Assembly: GCF_000238375.3 (NCBI RefSeq) | Contig: NZ_AHBZ03000014.1 | Coordinates: 558,001-622,000, forward strand | Length of the DNA: 64,000 nt | From: Pseudoalteromonas citrea | Lineage (GTDB): Bacteria > Pseudomonadota > Gammaproteobacteria > Enterobacterales > Alteromonadaceae | Direction: 5' to 3' | In this document: positions 1 through 9,818 of the stretch, piece after piece | How the letters are laid out: the number at the start of each line of letters is the position of its first letter | How positions within the stretch are numbered: the stretch's first letter is position 1 | The notes under the pieces: generated by a model | What the model was told of the DNA's origin: nothing | The model's database searches: none | Seen by the model: only the letters and a program-made list of their open reading frames with translations | Program-made: the position numbers and the translations under genes

Positions 1-2503
1 TAATCAATTGTTATTGACCAGTAATTTTCATGAAAAATTTAATAAGCTCCACTACTTTGGCGATATCAGTCAGCTGCACAAAACAGAAATGGTCAAACTA
101 TCTGATACCTTCGTTTTTTATACACCAGTAAAGCATTTTACTGCTCATTCCAATGAATGGCATGAAGCTCACTCTGAAACACTGGCTATCCTCGCTGTCG
201 AGATAAGCCAAGATCAAGCCTTAATATCACAACAAAAGGCACTGATATTAAGTAGCAGTATCATATTGATCGCCATATTATTAAGTGCACTACTCTCTTT
301 AAGGGTGAGTAGAATGTTCACTATGCCTTTATCAAGCTTATTATTAGCCACCGATAAGCTCGTTGAAGGTAAACGAGACATAGGCATACAGCATATAATG
401 CAAGGAGAATTCGAATTACTTAGACAAGGCCTAAATACAATCAGTAATAAAATGACCGGTCAACGTGATGAAATGCAGAAACATATTGACCAGGCTACCA
501 GTGATTACCGTGAAACACTTGAGCAATATGAAACCCAAAATATTCAATTAAATATAGCAAAAAAAGAAGCGCAAGACGCCAACCGAGTAAAATCTGACTT
601 TTTAGCAAAAATGAGTCATGAACTACGCACACCTTTAAATGGCGTTATTGGTTTTACCCGACAGCTGTATAAAACACCTCTGAATAAACACCAAAAAGAC
701 TATTTAGATACTATCGAGCTATCAGCCAATAGTCTTTTAACTATCATCAGCGACATATTAGACTTTTCTAAATTAGAAGCGGGTGCTATGGACCTTGAAA
801 ATATTCAGTTTCAGCTTAGAGACGCCGTTAACGAAGTGATGACACTATTGGCACCTAGTGCCCATGATAAGCAGCTAGAACTATCAATTTCAATTAATAG
901 ACAAGTACCTGACAACTTAGTCGGCGACCCAACTCGACTTAAACAGGTGCTCATAAATTTAATCAGTAACGCCATCAAATTTACTGAGCAAGGCTCTGTT
1001 AAAGTAGATATTAGCCACCGCTTGCTTAATGATACGCACGCCTCTTTATTGGTATCAGTCAGTGATACCGGTGTTGGTATCGCGATGGACAAACAAGATG
1101 CGTTATTTACTCCATTTGCCCAAGCTGATTCAAGTATCACCCGTAAATTCGGCGGGACTGGCCTGGGACTGATCATTACCAAACACATCGTAGAAGCAAT
1201 GAAAGGCCGCATAACGCTCAACTCTGCGTCAGGCAGCGGCACCTGCTTTACATTTAACTCAGTTTTTGAATTACCTAATCGCTTATATAACGATGATTTG
1301 CCTTGTGGATCGCTGCACAACAAACGGGTTCTTTACTTTGAACCGCAAGAACATACTCACTACGCTGTCGTTGCACAATTACACGAATGGGATATGCAAG
1401 TAACCGCCTGTCAAACTGAAGACGATTTCTTAGCCGCATTAACTCAAGACTTTAACTTTGATGTGTGCTTGATTGGGAATATGGCAAGCGTAGAGCAAAT
1501 GCAAACCGTTAAAAGCTATATTAGTAAAGCAAGAGAGTCAGCAGACTACCTATACCTAATGCTCAACACCATATCACACAATATGCGTGAATCGCTTATT
1601 GGTAGCGGTGCTGATGCGTGTTTAAGTAAACCACTCAATCACCGAAAACTTTGTGAGATCCTCGCAGCCCCTTATCGTCTTGATCACCCAAGTATTGGCG
1701 TTGAAGAAAGCAGCGAGCAGATACTGCCATTAAAAGCACTGATTGCCGATGACAATGACGCAAACCTTAAGCTCCTTTCGACGCTGTTATCTGAGCAAAT
1801 TGAAGCAATTGACACTGCACACAATGGTGCTCAAGCTGTTGGATTATGTAAAACACATAAATATGATTTGATCTTTATGGATATTCAAATGCCGATAATG
1901 GATGGGATCACTGCATGTAAAACCATCAAAGAGGCCTCTTTAAATGAAGATACACCGATAATAGCAGTGACGGCACATGCGTTAGCAGGTGAGAAGAACC
2001 AATTACTCAAAGACGGCTTCAGTGGTTACCTTACTAAACCTATTGATGAAGATATGTTAAAACAAACCATTTGTGATCATGGTCAAGCTTCTCCAGTTCT
2101 AACCCCACGAACAAAAGCGACACCACCAATCAGTGATGCGCCATTTAAAAGCTCTTTACTTGACTGGCAATTAGCATTACAACATGCAGGTGGCAAGCCA
2201 GACCTCGCAATTGAAATGTTAAATATGCTACTAAGCAGCTTAGACGAAACAATAGATAATATACAAAAAGCACAACAACAGCAAAACACCGAGCAACTCT
2301 TAAGCGTGATACATAAGTTTCACGGAGCCTGTTGCTATACTGGGGTACCTAAGCTCAAAAAGCTTGCTGAAGCTTTAGAAACTGCGCTTAAAAAGCAATC
2401 CTCTCTTGCAGATGTAGAGCCTGAGTTGTTCGAACTTATTGATGAACTGCACAACCTTAAACTGGATTCATCCAAAACAACTGCTAACGGATTTACTAAA
2501 TAA
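1..2503 (+). CDS. barA: BarA-type hybrid sensor histidine kinase (5' end outside window)
   Basis: This is a hybrid sensor kinase whose reading frame is open to the left edge, so the first transmembrane segment and part of the periplasmic domain are missing. Numbering from the TTG at 8, one membrane helix lies at about 79-100. A HAMP-like linker and coiled coil follow, then a HisKA domain with the phospho-acceptor His204 in SHELRTPLNG. The HATPase has its N box near 318, DTGVGIA near 353 and GGTGLGL near 383. A receiver-like segment at about 435-555 has Asn where the phospho-Asp should be. A full receiver follows with Asp625 (FMDIQMP), and a C-terminal HPt domain has His772. This His-(REC-like)-Asp-His order is that of BarA, which phosphorylates UvrY/GacA and so controls Csr small RNAs. 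The partner regulator is not in the window. The family assignment is strong; the exact name is slightly less so. Confidence 0.85.
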   Translation, partial: NQLLLTSNFHEKFNKLHYFGDISQLHKTEMVKLSDTFVFYTPVKHFTAHSNEWHEAHSETLAILAVEISQDQALISQQKALILSSSIILIAILLSALLSLRVSRMFTMPLSSLLLATDKLVEGKRDIGIQHIMQGEFELLRQGLNTISNKMTGQRDEMQKHIDQATSDYRETLEQYETQNIQLNIAKKEAQDANRVKSDFLAKMSHELRTPLNGVIGFTRQLYKTPLNKHQKDYLDTIELSANSLLTIISDILDFSKLEAGAMDLENIQFQLRDAVNEVMTLLAPSAHDKQLELSISINRQVPDNLVGDPTRLKQVLINLISNAIKFTEQGSVKVDISHRLLNDTHASLLVSVSDTGVGIAMDKQDALFTPFAQADSSITRKFGGTGLGLIITKHIVEAMKGRITLNSASGSGTCFTFNSVFELPNRLYNDDLPCGSLHNKRVLYFEPQEHTHYAVVAQLHEWDMQVTACQTEDDFLAALTQDFNFDVCLIGNMASVEQMQTVKSYISKARESADYLYLMLNTISHNMRESLIGSGADACLSKPLNHRKLCEILAAPYRLDHPSIGVEESSEQILPLKALIADDNDANLKLLSTLLSEQIEAIDTAHNGAQAVGLCKTHKYDLIFMDIQMPIMDGITACKTIKEASLNEDTPIIAVTAHALAGEKNQLLKDGFSGYLTKPIDEDMLKQTICDHGQASPVLTPRTKATPPISDAPFKSSLLDWQLALQHAGGKPDLAIEMLNMLLSSLDETIDNIQKAQQQQNTEQLLSVIHKFHGACCYTGVPKLKKLAEALETALKKQSSLADVEPELFELIDELHNLKLDSSKTTANGFTK

Positions 2504-2523
2504 AACCTATCTATGATCACATG

Positions 2524-2546
2524 CCGATAAGCGCCCACCTTATCGG
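2524..2546 (+). terminator. possible weak terminator after barA
   Basis: An 8-bp perfect inverted repeat (2524-2531 with 2539-2546, 7-nt loop) lies 20 bases after the barA stop. There is no uridine run after it, so intrinsic termination is uncertain. Confidence 0.3.
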
Positions 2547-2743
2547 TGTAACAACCTTATGGCCCTATGCTAGTGAAATTGCTCGTCTTGTTTGAGCAAT
2601 TAACAACCTATAAATCACCTTAGCTCATACACGTCGTTAAATCTCTCACTAAATTCTGCCTCATATACATCACCACAAGCACTTATTAATAACTAAGCTA
2701 CAATTACCAATGCTTTTTAACTAAAAATACAATAGGACTCTCT

Positions 2744-3583
2744 ATGTTTGACCTGTCTAAAATTGATGCTGAACATCTGATAAACACCATTACCGAAATG
2801 GCTATTTTATATGCACCACGCATAATACTGGCGATAATCACACTATTCATTGGACTGTGGGTAATCTCACTTATCAGCAAAGGTATTGACTTCCTACTAC
2901 AAAAAAAAGAGTTTAACGTGTCTTTAAGAAAGTGGCTTTGCAGTATGGCCACTGTCATGCTAAAAGCCTGCTTGTTTATTTCTGTGATTTCTATGATAGG
3001 GGTTCAGACTACGTCCTTTATTGCTATCTTGGGTGCCGCTGGCTTAGCGGTAGGCTTAGCATTACAAGGCAGCCTTTCTAATTTTGCTGGAGGCGTACTC
3101 ATTCTTATCTTTAAACCTTTCCAAGTTGGTGATTACATTGTTGCGCAAGGTGAAGAAGGGGTCGTAGAAGCCATTGATGTATTTTGTACGTTTCTAACAA
3201 CGCTTGATAACCGTCGAGTCATTTTACCTAATGGCCCATTAGCGAGTGAAAAAATCAAAAACATTACTCATGAGTCAATACGCCGTGTAGACTTAAACGT
3301 CGGGATCAGCTATTCCGCATCAGTAGATAATGCCGAGCAAGCCTTAACGGACATGGCGCTTACAAACCGTTCTGTCCTGAAAGATCCTAAACCATTTGTA
3401 GGCGTAACGGGATATGGTGATAGTTCGATTGATTTAACATTACGAGTTTGGTGTAAAACAGAGCATTACTGGGACGTGTATTTTGAAATGAACCGTGCAA
3501 TAAAACCTGCTCTTGATAACGCAAATATTGCTATTCCATTCCCACAACGGGATATACATATAATTGGCACTGCTGCAGAATAA
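2744..3583 (+). CDS. mscS: small-conductance mechanosensitive channel MscS
   Basis: This is an inner-membrane channel that opens under membrane tension to release solutes after osmotic downshock. The 279-residue length is close to E. coli MscS (286). Three hydrophobic segments are visible at about 20-45, 62-88 and 92-125. The third carries the Ala/Gly-rich pore helix (LGAAGLAVGLALQGSLSNFA) typical of the family. A soluble beta domain follows (VGDYIVAQGEEGVVEAI), then the mixed alpha/beta cytoplasmic cage. An AGGA-like ribosome site sits 8 bases before the ATG. It is a single gene between barA and the convergent VOC gene, whose stop codon is only 18 bases away. Confidence 0.93.
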   Translation: MFDLSKIDAEHLINTITEMAILYAPRIILAIITLFIGLWVISLISKGIDFLLQKKEFNVSLRKWLCSMATVMLKACLFISVISMIGVQTTSFIAILGAAGLAVGLALQGSLSNFAGGVLILIFKPFQVGDYIVAQGEEGVVEAIDVFCTFLTTLDNRRVILPNGPLASEKIKNITHESIRRVDLNVGISYSASVDNAEQALTDMALTNRSVLKDPKPFVGVTGYGDSSIDLTLRVWCKTEHYWDVYFEMNRAIKPALDNANIAIPFPQRDIHIIGTAAE

Positions 3584-3601
3584 AGCATAGCCAAAATTAA
3601 A

Positions 3602-3991
3602 TTAGCGACTCACTTCATAAAGCTCTAATGGTAAACCGTCTGGATCGGCGAAAAAGGTGAATCTACAGCCTGTAAATTCGTCGGTCCGAATAGCCTCCAC
3701 AGCCACATCATGCATCTTTAGTACATCAATCACAGACTCTAAGTCTTTAACCTCAAATGCTAAATGGCGCAACCCACATGCTTCAGGGTGTGATACTCTG
3801 TTTGGCGGATTAATGAATGAAAATAATTCGATTTGAGCACCATTAGGTAAAGCAAGATCTAACTTAAAAGACTGCCGTTCAGCGCGGTAATTTTCCGCAA
3901 TAATAGTTAACCCTAAAACCTTAGTATAAAAATATTTTGAGCGAGGATAGTCAGAACAAATTATGGCGCTATGGTGTATTGACTGTAACAA
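3602..3991 (-). CDS. gloA2: VOC-family metalloenzyme, GloA2/YaeR-like
   Basis: A 129-residue single-domain vicinal-oxygen-chelate protein of the glyoxalase/bleomycin-resistance superfamily. It closely matches the pattern of E. coli YaeR (129 aa): HHSAIICSDYPRSK at the start, IELFSF in the middle, PEACGLRHLAFEV, and a DPDGLPLELYE end. His and Glu residues at the usual VOC metal positions are present. The physiological substrate of this subgroup is not firmly known; a lactoylglutathione-lyase-like role is only inferred. The start is a TTG, because no ATG or GTG lies in frame between it and the upstream stop. The gene converges with mscS. Confidence 0.85.
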   Translation of the reverse strand: MLQSIHHSAIICSDYPRSKYFYTKVLGLTIIAENYRAERQSFKLDLALPNGAQIELFSFINPPNRVSHPEACGLRHLAFEVKDLESVIDVLKMHDVAVEAIRTDEFTGCRFTFFADPDGLPLELYEVSR

Positions 3992-4060
3992 AAGGTACGT
4001 TCCGTGGCTAACATAGCTCTACCCTCATATCATGGCAGATAGAGCTAAATTTAGAGACAA

Positions 4061-4609
4061 TTACATGATACGTGAAAGTAATCTTGGTTTTGCTGACTTT
4101 CGATTACGTCGCATTGACGCTCGAAGCTGTGAACGAGTGCCCTCTAACCAGCTTTCTCTATCAACTTTAGCATCTTCACCACGACGCGCTTCTTCAGTTG
4201 CTCTGAAGCTACAAAACTCTCTATAAGCTTGCAAGTCTAATGATAGGTCTTGTAGTACCAATTCAATCATGATCGCATCATCAATGTAGCCTAAACCCGG
4301 TATATGATCGGGCACCACATCCTCTGGCTCACTAAAGTATGCTAATGATAAAATAATTGCCTGCTTCTCTTCTTCAGGTACCTGCCACTCAACATCTTGC
4401 ACTGCATCAATTAATAAAGCTAAAGACGTCATGCGGGTGCGCACAAACTCTGGTAGTTCAGCCTTTTCCATCTCTAATACGAGCGCACGTGCTTTATTAA
4501 TTATTTCTTGTTCATCTGTATGACTGCTTTTTGCAATCACATTTTGCATCATGGTTCTAAAGTGCACTAAATCTGCATCAGACAACTCAAAACTAATTTC
4601 TATAGGCAT
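4061..4609 (-). CDS. DUF1232 (YkvA-like) protein
   Basis: A protein of about 182 residues. The central part (roughly 80-130) carries the DUF1232 signature: a hydrophobic helix, then EPEDVVPDHIPGLGYIDDA. This motif is shared with YkvA-type proteins of unknown function. The rest is acidic and helical, and the C-terminus is strongly basic (RSQLRASMRRNRKSAKPR). I chose the ATG at 4609 (MPIEISFEL) because AGGGAA lies 6-8 bases upstream; an upstream in-frame ATG at 4642 has no good ribosome site. It follows the ppiD terminator, so it is probably transcribed alone. The function is unknown. Confidence 0.75.
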   Translation of the reverse strand: MPIEISFELSDADLVHFRTMMQNVIAKSSHTDEQEIINKARALVLEMEKAELPEFVRTRMTSLALLIDAVQDVEWQVPEEEKQAIILSLAYFSEPEDVVPDHIPGLGYIDDAIMIELVLQDLSLDLQAYREFCSFRATEEARRGEDAKVDRESWLEGTRSQLRASMRRNRKSAKPRLLSRIM

Positions 4610-4734
4610 AATATTTCCCTGATTCCATTTTATTCTTATCAATTTCTGACAACGACCGCTGTCAGCCTAAACTATGCCATTAATTGACATAATATTAAAT
4701 CCTACACAACTATTAACTGCTAAAATATAAACAC

Positions 4735-4763
4735 AAAAAAGGCATCATTACGATGCCTTTTTC
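4735..4763 (-). terminator. ppiD terminator (bidirectional shape)
   Basis: A 6-bp GC stem (GGCATC/GATGCC, loop ATTAC) is flanked by A6 on the left and T5 or more on the right, so it can terminate on either strand. It lies just after the ppiD stop codon and probably ends the hupB-ppiD side of the cluster. Confidence 0.85.
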
Positions 4764-4779
4764 ATGTTAGCAGTTTTAT

Positions 4780-6690
4780 TTAATTTTGCTCTGAAACTTG
4801 CACCTGTGGACGTACCACATCTGCTTTAGCTTCCAGTGCATTAACAAACGCTAAGTAGTTCCTATTTATTTGAGAGTTTGTGATGCTTTGTTTTTGCTGC
4901 TCATCTAACTCAGCTGTTATTGCTGCGTCATTAACGCTATTTAATTGCACAAGGGCCGCATCGCCATTATTTAGCTCAATCACAGCAACCTCGAACTTTC
5001 CTTCAGCAGGGTGTGGCAACTTAAAAGCTTCCTTTAAAATTGCCGGCGCAACAGAGTATGTTTGACGTGCAAGTGACTTTTCAGAGCTCACTTCAACTTC
5101 TTCAGCAGTCGCTATTTCTGCAAGTGGCTTACCCGCCTGTAATTCACTGAATAATGTTTGTGCATGCTCATTCACAAGCCTTGAAGCTTGCTCGTTAATT
5201 AAGCTAGTTTCAATTTGAGCTTTAACATCATCAAACGGTTTAGTCGCCGCAGGCGCATAATCTAAGACTCGAACAACGATTATATGCTCAGCCCCGACTT
5301 CTAATACTTCAGAATTCACGCGGTCTTCAAGTAGTTCCGGCGTAAATACCACGTTACTCACCACTGGAGTATTCAACGGTGCAGGCAGTGCTAAGCGATT
5401 GATAAGACCTGTTGATTTAAGCTCAACACCCGCTACTAAAGCTGCATCTTCAAGCGTATCTGACATCTCAAATGCTAACTCAGCAATCTCTGCTTGCTTT
5501 TGGTAGAACGCATCAATTTTCGCATTTTTTTCTAGCTCTGCACGCAGTTCTACTTTAACGTCATCAAACGCTTGAACTTCTTCACGCTCAATATCAGTCA
5601 ACTTAATAATGTGGTAGCCAAACTCCGATGCTATAACATTTGAAATATCACCTACATTTTCAAGCGAAAATGCAGCAGTTTCGAACTCAGGGTCCATCAT
5701 ATCGAGTTCAATCCAATCTAAATCACCACCAAGTTCGGCACTCACGATATCATCTGATTGAGTGCTTGCTAGCTCTGCGAAATCAGCGCCATCACGTAAT
5801 TGTGCTAACAGTGACTGTGCTTGAGTATTAGCCGCTGCATCATCTTCACCAGTTTCTATCAGAATATGAGATACGCGACGCTTTTCTGGCTCTAAATATT
5901 GCGTTTTACTTTCTTCGTAGTAGGCAAGTACATCGGCATCAGAAACTGCAACTTCAGGCTCCACATTTTCAGCATTCAGTTCCAAATATTGCACTGACAC
6001 TTGTTCAGCAGACTGGTATTTATCTTGGTTAAGCTCGTAATAGTTAATTACTGCATCTTCTTCCAGTGAAACTTGGGCTTTCATTTTATCTTTCCCAAGT
6101 ACAATATAATCTAGTGCACGCGTTTGCTGTTGTAGCGCAACGGTGTTCTGTAATTCATTTGAAAGTACAAATTCAGTGCCTGCAACCGCTGACACAAGTT
6201 GCGAACGCGTCATCTCCTCTCGTAAATACTCACGAAATGAGTCTGGTTGGAAGTTCATTTGTCTGATCACTTGCAAATAACGATCATTACTAAACTCTCC
6301 ACCAAGTTGAAAATAAGGCATTTCAACAATCGCTTTCTTTACTTGCTCATCGCTCACACGCAAGCCAAGCTCAGTCGCAAGTTGATTTTGTAATTCTTGC
6401 TGCACTAATCTATCGACAACCCCTTTACGGATCTGGGCCATATATGTCGGATCTGACGAGATTTGTGCAAAGTATTCACCAAATTGCTGCTCTAAACGAG
6501 CTCGCTCATTTTGGTACGCCCTTGCAAAATCTGTTTGGCTAATTTTTATTCCATTGACTTCTGCAACAGGTTGCTCTGTGGTTTGACCTAGGTAACCACC
6601 GATCCCTGCTAACGCAAAAGACAAGATGACTGCGCCAAGAATAATTTTGGCGACTGGCCCTTGCGAGCCCTCTCTGATCTTTTCAAGCAT
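4780..6690 (-). CDS. ppiD: peptidyl-prolyl cis-trans isomerase D (periplasmic chaperone)
   Basis: PpiD is a membrane-anchored periplasmic chaperone that works at the exit of the SecYEG translocon. The 636-residue protein (E. coli 623) has a short cytoplasmic start (MLEKIREGSQGPVAKI) and one membrane helix at about 15-34. A SurA-N-like chaperone region follows to about 200. A parvulin-type domain lies at about 265-365 (RRVSHILIETGEDD, then FAELASTQSDD and GYHIIKL). The C-terminal half resembles the split chaperone lobe of the family. E. coli PpiD's parvulin domain has little isomerase activity, so chaperoning is the likelier role. It follows hupB in the conserved lon-hupB-ppiD order, but a terminator separates it from hupB, so it may have its own promoter. 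Confidence 0.95.
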   Translation of the reverse strand: MLEKIREGSQGPVAKIILGAVILSFALAGIGGYLGQTTEQPVAEVNGIKISQTDFARAYQNERARLEQQFGEYFAQISSDPTYMAQIRKGVVDRLVQQELQNQLATELGLRVSDEQVKKAIVEMPYFQLGGEFSNDRYLQVIRQMNFQPDSFREYLREEMTRSQLVSAVAGTEFVLSNELQNTVALQQQTRALDYIVLGKDKMKAQVSLEEDAVINYYELNQDKYQSAEQVSVQYLELNAENVEPEVAVSDADVLAYYEESKTQYLEPEKRRVSHILIETGEDDAAANTQAQSLLAQLRDGADFAELASTQSDDIVSAELGGDLDWIELDMMDPEFETAAFSLENVGDISNVIASEFGYHIIKLTDIEREEVQAFDDVKVELRAELEKNAKIDAFYQKQAEIAELAFEMSDTLEDAALVAGVELKSTGLINRLALPAPLNTPVVSNVVFTPELLEDRVNSEVLEVGAEHIIVVRVLDYAPAATKPFDDVKAQIETSLINEQASRLVNEHAQTLFSELQAGKPLAEIATAEEVEVSSEKSLARQTYSVAPAILKEAFKLPHPAEGKFEVAVIELNNGDAALVQLNSVNDAAITAELDEQQKQSITNSQINRNYLAFVNALEAKADVVRPQVQVSEQN

Positions 6691-6750
6691 TTGTTCTTTC
6701 TCTTATCTAAGCCAAAGCACATAAGCGCTTTAGAAATTTCTTGCTAATGT

Positions 6751-6784
6751 AAAAAAAGCGTATCTTATCAGATACGCTTTTTTT
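6751..6784 (-). terminator. hupB intrinsic terminator
   Basis: An 8-bp stem (AGCGTATC with GATACGCT) is flanked by A7 and T8. On the minus strand it follows the hupB stop by about 70 bases and ends in a U run. It is a strong intrinsic terminator. Confidence 0.9.
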
Positions 6785-6855
6785 CTTGAAGCAACACACG
6801 GCTTTGAAATGCAAATAGTGTGAAACAGTGTAAAACCGCGCTTAATTCAAATGAA

Positions 6856-7128
6856 TTAGTTTACTGCGTCTTTTAACGCTTTACCCGCTTTGAAAGAAGG
6901 GATATTTGCTGCTGCAATTTGGATAGTCTCACCCGTTTGTGGGTTGCGACCAGAGCGTGCGGCACGTTCGCGCACTGAAAAAGTACCAAAGCCAACAAGT
7001 GCAACTGAGTCACCGTCTTTTAATGCCCCTGTTACAGATTCAATGAATGAATCTAGTGCACGACCTGCAGCCGCTTTAGAAATATCAGCATCAGCTGCGA
7101 TATGATCGATTAATTGAGATTTATTCAC
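6856..7128 (-). CDS. hupB: DNA-binding protein HU-beta
   Basis: HU is a small histone-like nucleoid protein that bends and compacts DNA. The protein is 90 residues, the usual HU length. It begins [20 protein letters not shown], contains the [21 protein letters not shown] arm region that inserts into the minor groove, and ends in [12 protein letters not shown]. Its position directly downstream of lon is the conserved location of hupB rather than hupA. A leader of about 210 bases separates it from lon, and its own terminator follows, so it is probably mainly a monocistronic unit. Confidence 0.97.
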   Translation of the reverse strand: MNKSQLIDHIAADADISKAAAGRALDSFIESVTGALKDGDSVALVGFGTFSVRERAARSGRNPQTGETIQIAAANIPSFKAGKALKDAVN

Positions 7129-7341
7129 AATATCATCCTCTTACATTGTTATTATCAAAAGCGAGAGCCGACTTTGATAACTACCACTTTTATTATTCAT
7201 ATTAGAGATATCACAGCGATTCTCTAATTCGTAATCTTGCTCAAGCCTAGGCTACATAAGGCCTAGGCTTGAAACCAGTGCCTAAGTTAACACACCTTTT
7301 AGATTTGAAAACCCTTTTACAGCACTTTTTTCGATTTTTTC

Positions 7342-9699
7342 TTACTTTTTTGAGTTTTCCACTGAAAAACTCTCAACAGGATTGGCCAAAGCCAATGACA
7401 GTACGTCATCAATCCAAGTAACAGGGTGAATTTCTAGGCCCTCTCTAACATTATCAGGGATCTCTTTGAGGTCGCGCTCATTAATTTTGGGGATGATAAC
7501 CGTTTTAATTCCACCACGGTGTGCCGCCAACAGCTTTTCTTTTAGTCCACCAATAGGTAACACTTCACCACGTAATGTAATTTCTCCCGTCATTGCGACA
7601 TCAGAGCGCACTGGATTCCCAGTAAGACTTGAAACTAACGACGTCACCATTGCAATACCCGCACTTGGCCCATCTTTAGGTGTCGCACCTTCTGGTACGT
7701 GTACATGAACATCACGCTTTTCATGAAAGTCTGCATTAATACGCAATTTCTCTGCTCTATTACGAACCACCGTCATAGCAGCTTGAATAGACTCCTGCAT
7801 AACATCACCTAGAGAACCAGTAAATGTTAGCTTGCCTTTGCCTGGAACTGCGGCACATTCAATCGTCAGTAAATCGCCTCCTACCTCGGTCCAAGCTAGG
7901 CCTGTTACCTGACCAATTCGGTCGCCATCTTCTGCTTTACCATAATCAAAACGCTGCACACCAAGGAAAGCTTCTAAGTTTTCCTGGTTAATCACAACTT
8001 TTTTAGTCTCTTTATCCAGTAAAATCTCTTTCACAGCTTTACGGCATAATTTAGAAATCTCACGTTCTAGATTACGTACACCCGCTTCACGCGTATAGTA
8101 ACGAATAATTCCAATAATGGCACTGTCTTCAATGTCGACTTCGTTGGCTTTTAATCCATTGCGTTTAACTTGTTTAGGGATTAAATGCTGAATAGAAATA
8201 TTTAGTTTTTCATCTTCGGTATAACCAGACAGTCTTATAACTTCCATTCTATCCAGTAATGGACCTGGAATATTAAAACTGTTTGATGTCGCAACAAACA
8301 TCACATCAGACAAATCATAATCTACTTCTAAGTAGTGGTCAGCAAAGTTACTATTTTGTTCTGGATCCAATACTTCGAGCAATGCTGAAGCTGGGTCGCC
8401 TCGCATATCTGATGACATTTTATCAATCTCATCAAGCAGGAATAGTGGGTTTTTAACGCCAACTTTACTCATACTTTGAATCAGTTTGCCCGGCATAGAT
8501 CCGATATACGTACGTCTATGACCTCGTATCTCAGCTTCATCGCGCACACCACCCAAAGCCATTCTGACGTATTTACGGCCCGTAGAACGCGCTATAGATT
8601 GCCCTAAGCTCGTTTTACCAACACCAGGAGGACCGACTAAACACAATATTGGCCCTTTAAGTTTATTAATACGCTGTTGCACGGCAAGATACTCAATAAT
8701 GCGCTCTTTAACCTTCTCTAAGCCATAATGATCCGCATCTAAAATCTTTTGCGCGCCGGCTAAATCTTTTTTCACTTTAGAGCGTTTCTTCCATGGCACA
8801 TTGATCATGGTATCAATGTATGAACGTACCACGGTTGCTTCAGCCGACATCGGCGACATCATTTTTAGCTTGTTTAATTCTGAGGTCGCTTTTTCTTGAG
8901 CTTCCTCTGGCATTTGCGCTTCGCTAATACGCTTTTTCAAAGCCTCAAACTCATCGGGTACATCATCCAACTCACCAAGTTCTTTCTGAATGGCCTTCAT
9001 TTGCTCATTCAGGTAGTACTCTCGCTGTGATTTTTCCATTTGTTTTTTGACACGTGAACGGATTTTTTTCTCAACTTGTAATAAGTCGATTTCACCTTCC
9101 ATCAATGCCATTAAGTACTCTAAACGTTCAGTAACACTGCCAAGCTCGAGTACTTTTTGCTTTTCTGGTACCTTAATAGGCATGTGCGCAGCCATTGTGT
9201 CTGCCAAACGAGCAGCTTCATCAATGCCTGAGACCGATGTCAGAACTTCAGGAGGTATTTTTTTATTTAGTTTTACATACCCTTCAAACTGGCTCACCGC
9301 ACTGCGAATAAAAATATCTTGCTCTTGTTCTTCTATGTCTTGTGATTCAATGAATTGTGCTTGAGCTAAAAAATATTCGTCTGAAACAATAAACTCCTCA
9401 ATTTTTGCACGCTGGGTACCTTCGACAAGCACTTTAACTGTTCCATCAGGTAACTTTAATAGCTGCAATACCGTCGCAATTGTACCCACGTCATAAATTT
9501 CATCTGTACTTGGATCATCAACAGACGCATCTTTTTGCGCAACTAAAAATATTTGTTTATCATTTTCCATTGCCGCTTCTAAGCATTTTATCGATTTCTC
9601 TCGACCGACAAACAATGGGATCACCATATGTGGGTATACAACGACATCTCGCAGCGCCAACACAGGGATTTCGACTCGATCCGTTCTCTCAAGCGTCAT
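7342..9699 (-). CDS. lon: ATP-dependent protease Lon
   Basis: Lon is a cytoplasmic AAA+ serine protease that degrades misfolded proteins and specific regulators. The length is 785 residues (E. coli 784), with the same domain order. The N-terminal substrate domain spans about 1-310. The AAA+ module has Walker A GPPGVGKT at 356-363 and Walker [10 protein letters not shown]. The protease domain has the catalytic Ser679 (PKDGPSAG) and Lys722 (GGLKEK). It lies between clpX and hupB as in most gammaproteobacteria. The clpX terminator and a sigma32-like promoter upstream suggest separate, heat-inducible transcription. Confidence 0.98.
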   Translation of the reverse strand: MTLERTDRVEIPVLALRDVVVYPHMVIPLFVGREKSIKCLEAAMENDKQIFLVAQKDASVDDPSTDEIYDVGTIATVLQLLKLPDGTVKVLVEGTQRAKIEEFIVSDEYFLAQAQFIESQDIEEQEQDIFIRSAVSQFEGYVKLNKKIPPEVLTSVSGIDEAARLADTMAAHMPIKVPEKQKVLELGSVTERLEYLMALMEGEIDLLQVEKKIRSRVKKQMEKSQREYYLNEQMKAIQKELGELDDVPDEFEALKKRISEAQMPEEAQEKATSELNKLKMMSPMSAEATVVRSYIDTMINVPWKKRSKVKKDLAGAQKILDADHYGLEKVKERIIEYLAVQQRINKLKGPILCLVGPPGVGKTSLGQSIARSTGRKYVRMALGGVRDEAEIRGHRRTYIGSMPGKLIQSMSKVGVKNPLFLLDEIDKMSSDMRGDPASALLEVLDPEQNSNFADHYLEVDYDLSDVMFVATSNSFNIPGPLLDRMEVIRLSGYTEDEKLNISIQHLIPKQVKRNGLKANEVDIEDSAIIGIIRYYTREAGVRNLEREISKLCRKAVKEILLDKETKKVVINQENLEAFLGVQRFDYGKAEDGDRIGQVTGLAWTEVGGDLLTIECAAVPGKGKLTFTGSLGDVMQESIQAAMTVVRNRAEKLRINADFHEKRDVHVHVPEGATPKDGPSAGIAMVTSLVSSLTGNPVRSDVAMTGEITLRGEVLPIGGLKEKLLAAHRGGIKTVIIPKINERDLKEIPDNVREGLEIHPVTWIDDVLSLALANPVESFSVENSKK

Positions 9700-9739
9700 T
9701 TGATTCTCTTCGCAATTCGTTATTTTAATAATAGATAGC

Positions 9740-9770
9740 TATATGGGGATAGTTACCATAAAGTTCAATA
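9740..9770 (-). promoter_or_regulatory. sigma32 (heat-shock) type promoter of lon
   Basis: On the minus strand, a TTGAA -35 (9764-9768) and a CCCCATATA -10 (9740-9748) are separated by 15 bases. This matches the RpoH pattern CTTGAA-N13-17-CCCCAT-T well and sits 40 bases before the lon ATG, in a place where E. coli also has an RpoH promoter. Confidence 0.75.
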
Positions 9771-9777
9771 TGTTGAT

Positions 9778-9807
9778 AAAAAAAGGAGCACTAGGCTCCT
9801 TTTTTTA
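9778..9807 (-). terminator. clpX intrinsic terminator
   Basis: A GGAGC/GCTCC stem with a 5-base loop is flanked by A7 and T8. On the minus strand it lies directly after the clpX stop and separates clpPX transcription from lon. Confidence 0.88.
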
Positions 9808-9818
9808 AAATGGTAATA

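Noticed and set aside
8-10. TTG at the left edge as the barA start
   Set aside because: A BarA protein starting here would lack its first membrane helix, and the frame is open to base 1. The gene is cut by the window edge.
811-1323. 170-codon minus-strand frame inside barA
   Set aside because: Antisense to the conserved kinase and ATPase domains with no independent signal.
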